Assembly (NCBI RefSeq): GCF_023078455.1
Contig: NZ_CP095740.1
Span: forward strand, 3,646,001-3,710,000
Reading direction: 5' to 3'
From: Luteibacter aegosomatis
GTDB lineage: Bacteria > Pseudomonadota > Gammaproteobacteria > Xanthomonadales > Rhodanobacteraceae
Length of the DNA: 64,000 bases
Made by a program: the position numbers and the translations under genes. A model generated the notes under the pieces. The model made no database searches, was not told the DNA's origin, and worked only from the letters and a program-made list of their open reading frames with translations. How positions within the stretch are numbered: the first letter of the stretch is position 1; each line of letters begins with the position of its first letter. Shown piece by piece: positions 37,713 through 45,383 of this stretch.

Positions 37713-39164
37713 TCAAGCCGTGAAGAGCGTCATGAACTCGTGAATGGGCATGGCATCAAGCTTTTCCGGCACGGACGTGACGGCGAGCACCTTTTCCACG
37801 CGCTCGGCGGGCCACTCGGCGCGCAGGGCGGACTCGAACTTTTTCAGCAGCACGGGAATGCCCTCGGCGCGGCGCTTGCGGTGGCCGATGGGGAAATCGA
37901 TGGAGACCTTTTCCGTGCTGGAACCGTCCTTGAAGAACACCTGCACCGAATTGCCGATGTAGCGCTTTTCGGGATCGAAATAATCCTTGGTGAACTGCGG
38001 GTTCTCGACGACGGTCATTTTCTCGCGGAGGGCGTCGATGCGCGGATCGGCGGCCACGTCGTCGTTGTAGTCGTCGGCGGTGAGGCGGCCGAAAATCAAC
38101 GGCACCGCCACCATGTACTGGATGCAGTGGTCACGGTCGGCGTAGTTGGCCAGCGGGCCGGTCTTGTCGATGATGCGCACGCCCGCTTCCTGGGTCTCGA
38201 TGACGATCTTCTCGATCTCGTCGATGCGCGAGCCCACCTGGGCGTGCAACTGCATGGCGCACTCCACCGCGGTCTGGGCGTGGAACTCGGCCGGGAAGCT
38301 GATCTTGAAGAGCACGTTCTCCATCACGTAGCTGCCGAACGGGCGCTCGAACTGGAACGCGTTGCCCTTGAAGGCCACGTCGTAGAAGCCCCAGGTCTTG
38401 GCCGTCAAGGCCGACGGATAGCCCACCACGTTGCGGTAGACGGCGTTGATGGCGTGGGTGACGGCGCGGCGGCAGGCGTCGCCGGCGGCCCAGCTCTTGC
38501 GCGGACCGGTGTTCGGCGCGTGGCGGTAGGTGCGCAGGGCGCCGTTGTCGATCCAGCTGTGCGACACGGCCGTGGTGATCTGGTCCTTGTCGCCGCCCAG
38601 CATGGCCGTGGTGACCGCCGTGGAGGCCAGGCGCACCAGGATCACGTGGTCCTGGCCGACGCGGTTGAAGCTGTTCTTCAGGGCGTAGCAGCCCTGGATC
38701 TCGTGGGCCTTGATCGCGTAGCCCAGCACGTCGCGCACGGTCAGGGGCTTGCCGCCTTCCTTTTCCGCCTTGCGCGAGAGGTAGTCGGCCACCGAGAGGA
38801 TGGCGCCGAGGTTGTCCGACGGATGGCCCCATTCGGCGGCCAGCCAGGTGTCGTTGAAGTCGAGGTAGCGGATCTGGGTGCCGATGGCGAAGGCGGCCTG
38901 GACCGGATCGAGCTCGTGCGAGGTGAACGGCACGCGGGTGCCGCCGGCCAGCGTGGCCCCCGGCACGACCGGGCCCAGGTGCTTCACGCAATCGGGAAAC
39001 TTCATGGCCAGCGCGGAGCAGGCCAGCGAGTCCAGGAGCATGTAGCGCGCGGTGTCGTAGGCTTCCTGCGAGTCGATCTGGTAGTCGGCCACGTAGTTGG
39101 CGATGTCCACCAGCGGCTGGTCCGGGTCGGGACGCGTGGCGGAACGGATGTCGTGTGCGCTCAT
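37713..39164 (-). CDS. prpD: 2-methylcitrate dehydratase PrpD, 483 aa
   Basis: PrpD dehydrates 2-methylcitrate to cis-2-methylaconitate in the methylcitrate cycle, without an iron-sulfur cluster. Family blocks include LLDSLACSALAMKFPDCVKHLGPVVPG, FNDTWLAAEWGHPSDNLGAILSVADYLS, SHSWIDNGALRTYRHAPNTGPRKSWAAGDA and FHAQTAVECAMQLHAQV. Length equals E. coli PrpD (483). The ATG at 39164 faces the divergent TerC riboswitch leader. Other prp genes lie at 47779-51831, so the pathway is split in this genome region. Confidence 0.95.
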   Translation of the reverse strand: MSAHDIRSATRPDPDQPLVDIANYVADYQIDSQEAYDTARYMLLDSLACSALAMKFPDCVKHLGPVVPGATLAGGTRVPFTSHELDPVQAAFAIGTQIRYLDFNDTWLAAEWGHPSDNLGAILSVADYLSRKAEKEGGKPLTVRDVLGYAIKAHEIQGCYALKNSFNRVGQDHVILVRLASTAVTTAMLGGDKDQITTAVSHSWIDNGALRTYRHAPNTGPRKSWAAGDACRRAVTHAINAVYRNVVGYPSALTAKTWGFYDVAFKGNAFQFERPFGSYVMENVLFKISFPAEFHAQTAVECAMQLHAQVGSRIDEIEKIVIETQEAGVRIIDKTGPLANYADRDHCIQYMVAVPLIFGRLTADDYNDDVAADPRIDALREKMTVVENPQFTKDYFDPEKRYIGNSVQVFFKDGSSTEKVSIDFPIGHRKRRAEGIPVLLKKFESALRAEWPAERVEKVLAVTSVPEKLDAMPIHEFMTLFTA

Positions 39165-39270
39165 GGACTTCTCGTGAGGGGGTTGGGAAAGCCGCCGATT
39201 TTAACCGCTGCCCCCCGGGCCGTCTTGCCGCGCCGCAGCTGAAGCACCACAATGCCGGCCACTACAACCC

Positions 39271-39390
39271 AAAGGGGAGTAGTTCCGCGGGGCGCTGCGC
39301 CCCGTGCGCGACGATCGTCAATACGGGCGCCCCACGCGTCCCGGTCGTCGCGGCGGCTTCGCGCCGGGAACGAGACTTTTGCGGTGAACG
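39271..39390 (+). promoter_or_regulatory. yybP-ykoY manganese-sensing riboswitch
   Basis: The 5' conserved element AAAGGGGAGTAG is at 39271-39282. A GC-rich helix follows (GGGGCGCTGCGCCCC), then CGTCAATACGG. The 3' conserved part CGCGCCGGGAACGAGACTTTTGC is at about 39359-39382. These are the two invariant loops of the yybP-ykoY (Rfam RF00080) aptamer, which binds Mn2+. It lies about 60 bases before the TerC start, the classic partner of this riboswitch. Translational control is likely because the ribosome-binding site is close behind. Confidence 0.88.
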
Positions 39391-39448
39391 ACGGGCGCGC
39401 GTACCCGTCGCTCGCCGCATTCGTCCTCGAAGCGCGCGAAGGATGCCC

Positions 39449-40126
39449 ATGGATTTCCTCACCCCCGAATTCTTCTCCGGCTTGGCCGCCATCATCCTGC
39501 TCGACCTCGTGCTGGCCGGCGACAACGCCATCGTGATCGCGCTGGCGGCCCGCAACCTGCCGCGGAATCTCCAGAAGAAGGCCGTGTTCTGGGGCACCTT
39601 CGGCGCCATCGCCCTGCGCGTGGCCCTCACCTTCGCGGTGATCTGGCTGCTGAAGCTGCCCGGCCTGATGCTGGCCGGTGGCCTGCTCCTGCTGCCCATC
39701 GCCTGGAAGCTGCTCAAGCACGAGGAACACGATCCGAACGTAAGCGCGGCCTCGAGCTTCTGGTCGGCCATCCGGACGATCGTGGTGGCCGATGCCCTGA
39801 TGGGCCTGGACAACGTGCTGGCGATCGCCGGCGCGGCCAAGGGCCACATGGGCCTGGTGGTGCTGGGCCTGGCCATCAGCGTGCCGCTGGTGGTGTGGGG
39901 CTCCACCCTCATCCTGCGGCTGATCGAGCGTTTCCCGGTGATCGTCTACGTCGGCGCCGGCGCCATCGCCTGGACGGCGGCGCGGATGATCGCGCACGAC
40001 CACCTCACGGCGTCGTGGTTCGACGCGCGGCCGTGGGCGGCGTGGGTGCTGGATGCGGTGCTGGTGCTGGCGGTGTGTGGCGGGGGCTGGCTGGTGGCGC
40101 GGCGTACGCGCGGCAACGCTTCGTAG
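39449..40126 (+). CDS. TerC-family membrane protein (probable manganese exporter), 225 aa
   Basis: Seven membrane segments with the TerC acidic motifs: LVLAGDNAIVIALAARNLP in helix 1-2 and DALMGLDNVLAIAGAAKGH in the second half (internal repeat with Asp-Asn pairs). The family is similar to YjbE/YkoY. The ATG at 39449 is chosen because GAAGGA lies 6 bases upstream; MPMDF at 39443 is an alternative, and the longer frame runs through the riboswitch. The Mn2+ riboswitch immediately upstream argues for manganese export, as shown for Alx/MeeF-type proteins; that role is from the family. Confidence 0.9.
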   Translation: MDFLTPEFFSGLAAIILLDLVLAGDNAIVIALAARNLPRNLQKKAVFWGTFGAIALRVALTFAVIWLLKLPGLMLAGGLLLLPIAWKLLKHEEHDPNVSAASSFWSAIRTIVVADALMGLDNVLAIAGAAKGHMGLVVLGLAISVPLVVWGSTLILRLIERFPVIVYVGAGAIAWTAARMIAHDHLTASWFDARPWAAWVLDAVLVLAVCGGGWLVARRTRGNAS

Positions 40127-40137
40127 GAGGCCGGAGA

Positions 40138-40240
40138 CGCCGGGCTCCTGTCTTCGCAGGAACGACGTGAGGTTATTTTCCAGTGACGGTACATCTTGCC
40201 GCTCGTCGTTCCTGCGAAGGCAGGAACCCAGCGCCTCGCT
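40138..40240. repeat. Intact REP-type inverted pair
   Basis: CGGGCTCCTGTCTTCGCAGG followed by AACGACG, and CTCGTCGTTCCTGCGAAGGC followed by AGGAACCCAGCGCC. This copy supplies the uninterrupted sequence against which the IS110 and IS481 insertion points at 1235 and 33329 can be read. Confidence 0.85.
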
Positions 40241-40265
40241 TCCGAGGAAGCGACAGACGCTCCAA

Positions 40266-40294
40266 CGAAAAAGGCCGCCCGAAGGCGGCCTTTC
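40266..40294. terminator. Rho-independent terminator, usable on both strands
   Basis: AAAAAGGCCGCC-CGAA-GGCGGCCTTTCC: an 8-9 bp GC stem flanked by A-run on one side and T-run on the other. On the minus strand it ends the outer-membrane protein gene 7 bases away (T-run CCTTTTTCG); on the plus strand it could end terC. Confidence 0.85.
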
Positions 40295-40300
40295 CCATCA

Positions 40301-41158
40301 TCAGAACCGGAAGCGGACGTAGGCCGCCGGTCCGTTGAGCTTCATGTCCAGGTCGAGGTCGTAGTTACGCTTGTCCTGGTGCAGGCGGATCTTCGTGTAC
40401 GCGTACTCGGCACCGAAGCCGACGTTCTGCCACGGGAACCACTCCACGCCCAGCGCGGCGTCCCAGATGTGGCCGTTGAGGGTGCCGCCGTTCTTCTTCA
40501 CGCCTGAGGCGTTGAAGTACATGCGCCACTGGTCGTTGAACGCATGGCGCCAGCCGATCTGCAGGTTGGGTGCCCATGCGTTGGTGCTGCCCGACGCGCC
40601 GTCGGTCTCGGTCTGGCCCATCGCCGTGATCGTACCGTTGATGCCGTAACGCACCTTGTAGTAGGCCGCGCCGATGCCGAGGCCGAACACGTCGTCGCCG
40701 GTACCGAACCACCACTTGTACGCGGCGCTGCCGAAGGTGAACTTGAGGTTGCCCTTGACGTAGGCATCCGCGGCGATCGGCTGGCCGAGGAAGTTGATCT
40801 GCTCGGAGAGGCTCTTCGAATGCGAGCGATCCACTTGGTAGTAGTCGAAGGTGAAGCCTTGGTGCTCGCCGATGAGGAAATCCAGGCGGGCGCGCGGCAC
40901 GGTCTTGTGCTTCTTGAAGTCGAGGTCGTCTTCGAGATTCACGTCGCCGGTGGTGTTGAGGAAGCCGGTCTTGGCGCCGATGGTGGTGTCGTTGTTGGTG
41001 TAGTAACCACCCACCCAAAGGCTGATGTTATCCAGCGCGCGCGATTGAGACTTCTTGTCTGAGCTGTCCTGCGCATGTGCCGCGGCACCGAAGACAGCCA
41101 ATGAGGCAAGGGCCAGACCCGTGGTGACCTTGCCGTAACGATGTGGACGAGTGCGCAT
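40301..41158 (-). CDS. Outer-membrane beta-barrel protein of unknown function, 285 aa
   Basis: The signal peptide ends AAAHAQ. The mature protein consists of alternating hydrophobic beta strands (LWVGGYYTNNDTTIGAKTGF, GFTFDYYQVDRSHS, FTFGSAAYKWWFGTGDDVFGLGIGAAYY) and ends PAAYVRFRF with a C-terminal Phe, the signal for BAM insertion. Length would suit a barrel of about 12 strands. No enzyme motif is seen. It is monocistronic, with a terminator downstream and a striking inverted repeat just upstream. Confidence 0.75.
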   Translation of the reverse strand: MRTRPHRYGKVTTGLALASLAVFGAAAHAQDSSDKKSQSRALDNISLWVGGYYTNNDTTIGAKTGFLNTTGDVNLEDDLDFKKHKTVPRARLDFLIGEHQGFTFDYYQVDRSHSKSLSEQINFLGQPIAADAYVKGNLKFTFGSAAYKWWFGTGDDVFGLGIGAAYYKVRYGINGTITAMGQTETDGASGSTNAWAPNLQIGWRHAFNDQWRMYFNASGVKKNGGTLNGHIWDAALGVEWFPWQNVGFGAEYAYTKIRLHQDKRNYDLDLDMKLNGPAAYVRFRF

Positions 41159-41171
41159 GAGAACTCCCTGC

Positions 41172-41218
41172 TTAAGATTTCGTATCGGTGATGTATCGAA
41201 CCCCGAGCGAAATCTTAA
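41172..41218. repeat. Inverted repeat in the leader of the outer-membrane protein gene
   Basis: TTAAGATTTCG (41172-41182) and CGAAATCTTAA (41208-41218) are perfect 11-base inverted copies, with a nested partial TCG/CGA pairing inside. The repeat begins 13 bases upstream of the start codon at 41158 (minus strand), so it either folds in the 5' untranslated RNA next to the ribosome-binding site or is an operator. Confidence 0.55.
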
Positions 41219-41306
41219 TGAGGGATGATGTGTGCATGACGTGCAGGGGAACCCGCGCGTGTTTGAAACGCGTTCATGTGCGCGTCGGTGAAAGCCTTGT
41301 GAATGC

Positions 41307-42704
41307 CTAAAGTGTGATGGGCAACCTCACCGTGACCGTCGTATCGGGCGTATCGCGCGTGACGCCCACGCCGAGCGTCACGTTCAGCGTTTCCTTCTCG
41401 TTGAAGCGATAGGAGCCGCCGATGAGCAACGAACCCAGCGTGGCCCGCGCCGAACCCGGCAAGGGCCTGTCGTTCTGCTTCGTGCGACCGACGAACGCCT
41501 GGTCGTAACCGATACTGATGGACGCTTTCTCGTTCAGTGAAAGCCCCATGCCGATGCTGATATCGGCGATGTCGCCCGCTTTCACGTCGCCGAGGAACTG
41601 CTTGCCGGCCAGGAGCACGTTTCGGCTGACGTTCTTGCGTTCGAAGTTGTGCAGGTAACTGAAGTTGCCGAAGAACACCACCGGGTCGGATGGATACAGC
41701 CACGTCAGGCCCAGTTGCGCGGAATAGAATCCCGAACCCGTGGGACTGCGCAACGGCAATCCGGTGCCCGTGAAGTTCTCCACGCAGCGCGTGACGCAAT
41801 CGCTGGTCACCTCGAACGGATCGCGGCCGGTGCGGGACTTGGCGCGGAACCAGCCCACGTAATAGGGCTTGTCGGCGCCGCCGTCGTTGAGCTGGTAGCG
41901 CAACGTGGCCTCGATGTCGCCCAGTCCCTTGCCGCTGGTGGTGAACAGGCTGTCCTGCGCCGTGCCGGTGAAGATCTCGCGGCTGATCGTGTCGGTGTGC
42001 ACGTCGACATAGGGCACGCGCACTTCCAGTTCCATGCGGTTGGTGAGGCCGTAGCGGAAAGCCACCGCGCCGGTCTGCGTCGTGGTCTTGACCTGGCGCA
42101 CGTCGACCAGGCCGATGAGGATGGCGGGAATCACGGTGTAACCCACCAGCGTGACGCGATCGCTCGACGAATAGCCGTATTGGTACGACGGTTCCACGAT
42201 GAGCTTGCCGCGTGGCGTGAGCACGCCGGGCTGGTCGAAGATGGGCGCGACTTCCGGCGGACGCTCGTCCTGCGCGGGCCGCCTGCCCACCGGCTGCGAC
42301 GCGACCACGGGTTGCGCGACGGGCGCCGTCGGCGCGCCGGGTGCGGGCGTCGACGGCGGCGCCTGGTCCTGGGGTGGCGAGGACTGCGCACCGGCGACGC
42401 CGCCAGGCACGCCGGTCGCGCGCGCGTCGTCGAGCGTCGACAGGCCTACCGCCTTGCGCAATTCGGCGTACTGCCGCTCCTGCGCCGCCAGGTCGCGTTT
42501 CATCTGCTCGAGCTCGGCCAGTTGTTCGGCCATGCGCGTGCGCATCGCATCGATCCGTCGCCCCTGCGCTTCGACCCTGTCACGCAATTCCGGGCCGGCC
42601 GGAGCCTCCTGCGCCAGGCATGCGCCGATCCACATCGGCAACACCGCGAGCGACAGCGCGCCCATGCGTTTGCTTGCCTGCATCACCCTGCCATTGGGAT
42701 ACAT
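41307..42704 (-). CDS. FapF-like outer-membrane coiled-coil/beta-barrel export pore, 465 aa
   Basis: The signal peptide (to about residue 31, ACLAQ) is followed by a coiled coil at about 37-90 (heptads in DRVEAQGRRIDAMRTRMAEQ). A Pro/Ala/Gln-rich linker covers about 100-150. IFDQPGVLTPRGKLIVEPS introduces the barrel (about 155-465), with strands such as VTLVGYTVIPAILIGLVDVR, FRYGLTNRMELEVRVPYV and a terminal TVTVRLPITL. Signal, trimerising coiled coil, linker and barrel is the build of Pseudomonas FapF, the pore that exports Fap amyloid subunits. Only 3 bases separate it from the preceding gene; it is the last gene of the five-gene unit. Confidence 0.8.
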   Translation of the reverse strand: MYPNGRVMQASKRMGALSLAVLPMWIGACLAQEAPAGPELRDRVEAQGRRIDAMRTRMAEQLAELEQMKRDLAAQERQYAELRKAVGLSTLDDARATGVPGGVAGAQSSPPQDQAPPSTPAPGAPTAPVAQPVVASQPVGRRPAQDERPPEVAPIFDQPGVLTPRGKLIVEPSYQYGYSSSDRVTLVGYTVIPAILIGLVDVRQVKTTTQTGAVAFRYGLTNRMELEVRVPYVDVHTDTISREIFTGTAQDSLFTTSGKGLGDIEATLRYQLNDGGADKPYYVGWFRAKSRTGRDPFEVTSDCVTRCVENFTGTGLPLRSPTGSGFYSAQLGLTWLYPSDPVVFFGNFSYLHNFERKNVSRNVLLAGKQFLGDVKAGDIADISIGMGLSLNEKASISIGYDQAFVGRTKQNDRPLPGSARATLGSLLIGGSYRFNEKETLNVTLGVGVTRDTPDTTVTVRLPITL

Positions 42705-42707
42705 GCG

Positions 42708-43340
42708 TCAATTCCCCCGAAACTGGATCACCGCGTTCCTTACCGATTCGTCGATGCGCATCCCCTGCAGGAAGCTCGACGTATTGACGGATGCGTCGAT
42801 CGTGGTGGTGGCCGTGATGGCCTGGTTGTCCAGCGCGTTCTGCAGGACCAGGCCCGGAACGGATGAGGCGGGAAGCGTCGCCGTGGTGACGCCGCTCGAG
42901 GGCGAGGCGGCGACGGCTTGTCCCGCGGCCGCCGCCTGCGACGCCGTCGATACGGCGTTGACCGTCACCGGCGCCGTGGCGGCCTGCGCGACCGCCGGGG
43001 CCTGCGCGGCGCTCGCGGCCGCATCGCTGACGATCCCGCCGGGGCCGTTGGTCACCACGGTGGTACGCAGCGCGGCAGCCAGGGCATTGGCCTGGTCGAT
43101 GCTCATCCTCGCCACGTCGGGAATCTTCACCGAGGTGCGGATCGCCTCCACGCCGTTGACCAGCACGGTGCGTTCCAGGGCGAACGACGCGCGCAGGTCG
43201 TCCCCCAGGTCGAAGCCGCCACGGATCGTATCCAGCCTCGCATCGGGCAGCGCATGGGCCACGGGAAAGCTCGCGGCGAACGTCATGCCGCTCGTGCCGC
43301 ACGCGATGGCCGCGACGACCAGCAATCGTCGAATGTTCAT
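42708..43340 (-). CDS. FapE-like secreted protein of the amyloid-type locus, 210 aa
   Basis: A signal peptide ends MTFAAS. Residues 25-100 contain LPDARLDTIRGGFDLGDDLRASFALERTVLVNG, a compact conserved-looking block. The middle is low-complexity Ala/Val/Thr. The C-terminus VPGLVLQNALDNQAITATTTIDASVNTSSF is Asn/Gln/Thr-rich, as in amyloid-associated proteins. Its place between the C39 peptidase and the FapF-like pore is that of FapE in Pseudomonas. The ATG at 43340 overlaps the peptidase stop (ATGA). Similarity to FapE rests mainly on position and on the Asn/Gln-rich end; confidence in the name is moderate. Confidence 0.65.
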   Translation of the reverse strand: MNIRRLLVVAAIACGTSGMTFAASFPVAHALPDARLDTIRGGFDLGDDLRASFALERTVLVNGVEAIRTSVKIPDVARMSIDQANALAAALRTTVVTNGPGGIVSDAAASAAQAPAVAQAATAPVTVNAVSTASQAAAAGQAVAASPSSGVTTATLPASSVPGLVLQNALDNQAITATTTIDASVNTSSFLQGMRIDESVRNAVIQFRGN

Positions 43341-44026
43341 ATGTCCCCCGGTCCGCGCTTGGGCATCACGATGGGGCCGAGGCCGTTGCGTTCGATGCCC
43401 TCGGAAATCGGTGCCGCGGGTGCGACCGCCCAGTCGCGCGGACTGTTGAAGATGGCGCGGTCGCGTTCGTTGTGGATGACGAAGACGATGTGGTTCTTCC
43501 ACATGTCGTCGAAGCGTCGCTTCGACATGGAACGCGTGCCGCGGGCGGGATCGCCTATCAGCACGCGGCCGTTCTTGTAGCCCTTCACCACCACGAAATG
43601 GTGGTAGCCGCGCTCGTCGATCAGCACGATGGCGGGAACGCCCTCGTCGCTGAGCTTTTCCAGCGACACCTCGAAACCGTCGGCCTCGAAGCCGCGGGCG
43701 GCGAGGAAGCGCTTGATGTCGAGCAGCGAAAACCCTTCGGTATTGATCTTCCGACGGTCCCCGTTCGCGTACATCATGTCGAATGCCGCTTGCTCGTCGA
43801 CGGGATACGCGTACTGGTAGGTCAACAGGGTGGCCACCGCCGCCGAGCCGCAGCTGAAGTCGTACTTCTGCCGGATGGTGTTGCGGAAACGGGCCTCCTT
43901 GAGGCTCGTCATCTTCACCGGATACGACGTGCCGGGACTGGTCTGCACCTCCGCCCTGTTCGCCGAGGCGCACGGGCTTGCCAGCACCAGCGCCGTCAGC
44001 GTCATGAGGGCGAGCGGCGACTTCAC
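43337..44026 (-). CDS. C39-family cysteine peptidase (FapD-like), 229 aa
   Basis: The signal peptide ends PCASA. The papain-like C39 core has KYDFSCGSAAVATLLTYQY (Cys nucleophile), RGYHHFVVVKGYKNGRVLIGDPARG (His and Asp). The protein is a stand-alone periplasmic C39 domain, not fused to an ABC transporter, which is the FapD build. FapD is thought to process or protect subunits during Fap secretion. The start GTG at 44026 overlaps the preceding stop (GTGA), and its signal peptide then begins VKSPLALMTLTALV; the longer frame upstream is not protein-like. Confidence 0.85.
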   Translation of the reverse strand: MKSPLALMTLTALVLASPCASANRAEVQTSPGTSYPVKMTSLKEARFRNTIRQKYDFSCGSAAVATLLTYQYAYPVDEQAAFDMMYANGDRRKINTEGFSLLDIKRFLAARGFEADGFEVSLEKLSDEGVPAIVLIDERGYHHFVVVKGYKNGRVLIGDPARGTRSMSKRRFDDMWKNHIVFVIHNERDRAIFNSPRDWAVAPAAPISEGIERNGLGPIVMPKRGPGDI

Positions 44027-44373
44027 GGATTCATCCGCAGGTTGACGATCGTGTTGTTCTGGATGAGGACGTTGTTGCCGGAGTTCTGGATCGTGGTCGA
44101 CAGGCCGGCCGAGTTGCCGAAGGCGTTGTCGCCGACGAAATTGCCTCCGCTGTAGGTGTTGCGCGCGGTGTTGTCGGTCACCGTGCCGTTGCTTTCCTGC
44201 GTGGTGATGTTGTTGACGTGGGTATCCGTACCGCCCGTCATGGTCTGCAGTCTTTCGACCGGCGTGGCCGCGCCGAACGACGACGGGGACCGCGCGGCCT
44301 GGGCCACGGCCGCCGTCGACACGACGAACAGCATCGACGCGACGAGCGCAGCGTGGGGGGTGTACATCCGCAT
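44023..44373 (-). CDS. Small secreted Asn/Thr/Gly-rich protein, 116 aa, candidate minor subunit
   Basis: The signal peptide ends AAVAQA. The mature part contains TDTHVNNITTQESNGTVTDN, then NTYSGGNFVGDNAFGNSAGL and ends IQNSGNNVLIQNNTIVNLRMNP: Asn/Gln/Gly/Thr-rich short strands with repeated G-N and NN spacing, similar in flavour to amyloid nucleators. There is no Cys or enzyme motif. The ATG at 44373 has AGGAG 8 bases upstream. It overlaps the C39 gene by GTGA. It may be the FapB-like nucleator, or an adhesin tip; no family name is certain. Confidence 0.65.
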   Translation of the reverse strand: MRMYTPHAALVASMLFVVSTAAVAQAARSPSSFGAATPVERLQTMTGGTDTHVNNITTQESNGTVTDNTARNTYSGGNFVGDNAFGNSAGLSTTIQNSGNNVLIQNNTIVNLRMNP

Positions 44374-44409
44374 CGCTATTCTCCTGGAGGTGGGGAATCC
44401 CCTCGGGAA

Positions 44410-44438
44410 GCACGGGACGCGGCGAGCGCGTCCCGTGC
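44410..44438. repeat. Strong hairpin between the Gly-rich gene and the rest of the operon
   Basis: GCACGGGACGCG (44410-44421), loop GCGAG, CGCGTCCCGTGC (44427-44438): 12 perfect pairs. It lies 25 bases beyond the Gly-rich stop and 36 bases before the next start codon. On the minus strand there is no T-run after it, so it is more likely an RNA-stabilising or partial-termination element than a full terminator. Confidence 0.75.
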
Positions 44439-44462
44439 CTTCGTCACTCAACGAGCCTTCGG

Positions 44463-45383
44463 TTACGGCGCGCCGCCGACGCTCAGGTTGGCCTGGACGT
44501 TGACGCTCTGCTGGATCAGCCCGTTCGCGCCGCTGTTCGCCGCGAAGTTGCCGACGCCGGCCAGCGCCGAGCCCGCGCTGCCCATGTCGTTGGCCATGCT
44601 GAAATCGCCCGTGGCGACCGAGTTGGAGCCGCCGTTGCCGCCGGAGCCACCCGCACCGCCCGAACCCGCGCCGCCCGTGCCGTCGCCACCGCTGGCGCCC
44701 GCGCCGCCGGCACCCGACATGGCCGTCGCCGTACCGCCCGCACCGCCCGTCGAGCTTCCGCCCGTGGAGGTCGGCGAGGAGTCGCCGGAGGTCGAGGTCG
44801 CGCCCGTGCTGGCCGACGCGCCGCCGGTGCTGGCGGTCGATCCGCCCGTGGCCGAATCGGCACCCGCGCCGCGTGCGTTGGCCCGTCCGCCGGGTCCGGA
44901 GGCGTTGCCGCCGTCGCCGCTGGTGTCGCCACCCCAGGCCATGGACGCGCCGTAGGCGCCGCCGCTCTCGGTGGACGAGTCGCCGCCGACCGCGCCGCGC
45001 GCCGTCGTACGGCCGCTGTTGCCGCCGTCGCCGCCGCTTCCACCGCGGCCGTTGCCGCCCCAGCCTTCACCGCCGGAACCGCCGCGCGCACCGTTGGCGC
45101 TGCCCAGGTTAACGGCGACATTGCCGAGGCTGATGGTGTTGTTTCCCGACACGGTGCCGTTCAACGTGCTCGTCGCCACCGCGTTGGTGGTGTTGAACGA
45201 GCTCGTGTTGGTGGTCATCGTGGTGTTGGTGTGGGTGGAACTGTCGTTGAAGCTGTCGGCATAGGCCTGTGACCTGCGCTGTGCCGAGGGACCGGCGCCG
45301 CCGGTCTGGGTGTCGTCGGCCATGGCCGGCAGGGCGAATCCGATAGCGAAGCAGATCGCCGTGGCGATGAGGGTCTTGCGCAT
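44463..45383 (-). CDS. Secreted Gly/Ser/Thr/Ala-rich fibre candidate, 306 aa
   Basis: The signal peptide ends LPAMAD. A Ser/Thr/Asn-rich head (THTNTTMTTNTSSFNTTNAV, STLNGTVSGNNTISLGNVAV) is followed from about residue 95 to 260 by an almost pure Gly/Ser/Thr/Ala/Asp/Asn tract built of GG-x-G and STGG units. A distinct tail follows (GDFSMANDMGSAGSALAGVG, then IQQSVNVQANLSVGGAP), which resembles the short Asn/Gln/Gly motifs repeated in Fap fibre proteins. There are no Cys and few charged residues. The ATG at 45383 has AGGAG upstream. It heads the unit, as the major secreted product would. Assignment as the fibre subunit is inference from context and composition. Confidence 0.7.
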   Translation of the reverse strand: MRKTLIATAICFAIGFALPAMADDTQTGGAGPSAQRRSQAYADSFNDSSTHTNTTMTTNTSSFNTTNAVATSTLNGTVSGNNTISLGNVAVNLGSANGARGGSGGEGWGGNGRGGSGGDGGNSGRTTARGAVGGDSSTESGGAYGASMAWGGDTSGDGGNASGPGGRANARGAGADSATGGSTASTGGASASTGATSTSGDSSPTSTGGSSTGGAGGTATAMSGAGGAGASGGDGTGGAGSGGAGGSGGNGGSNSVATGDFSMANDMGSAGSALAGVGNFAANSGANGLIQQSVNVQANLSVGGAP

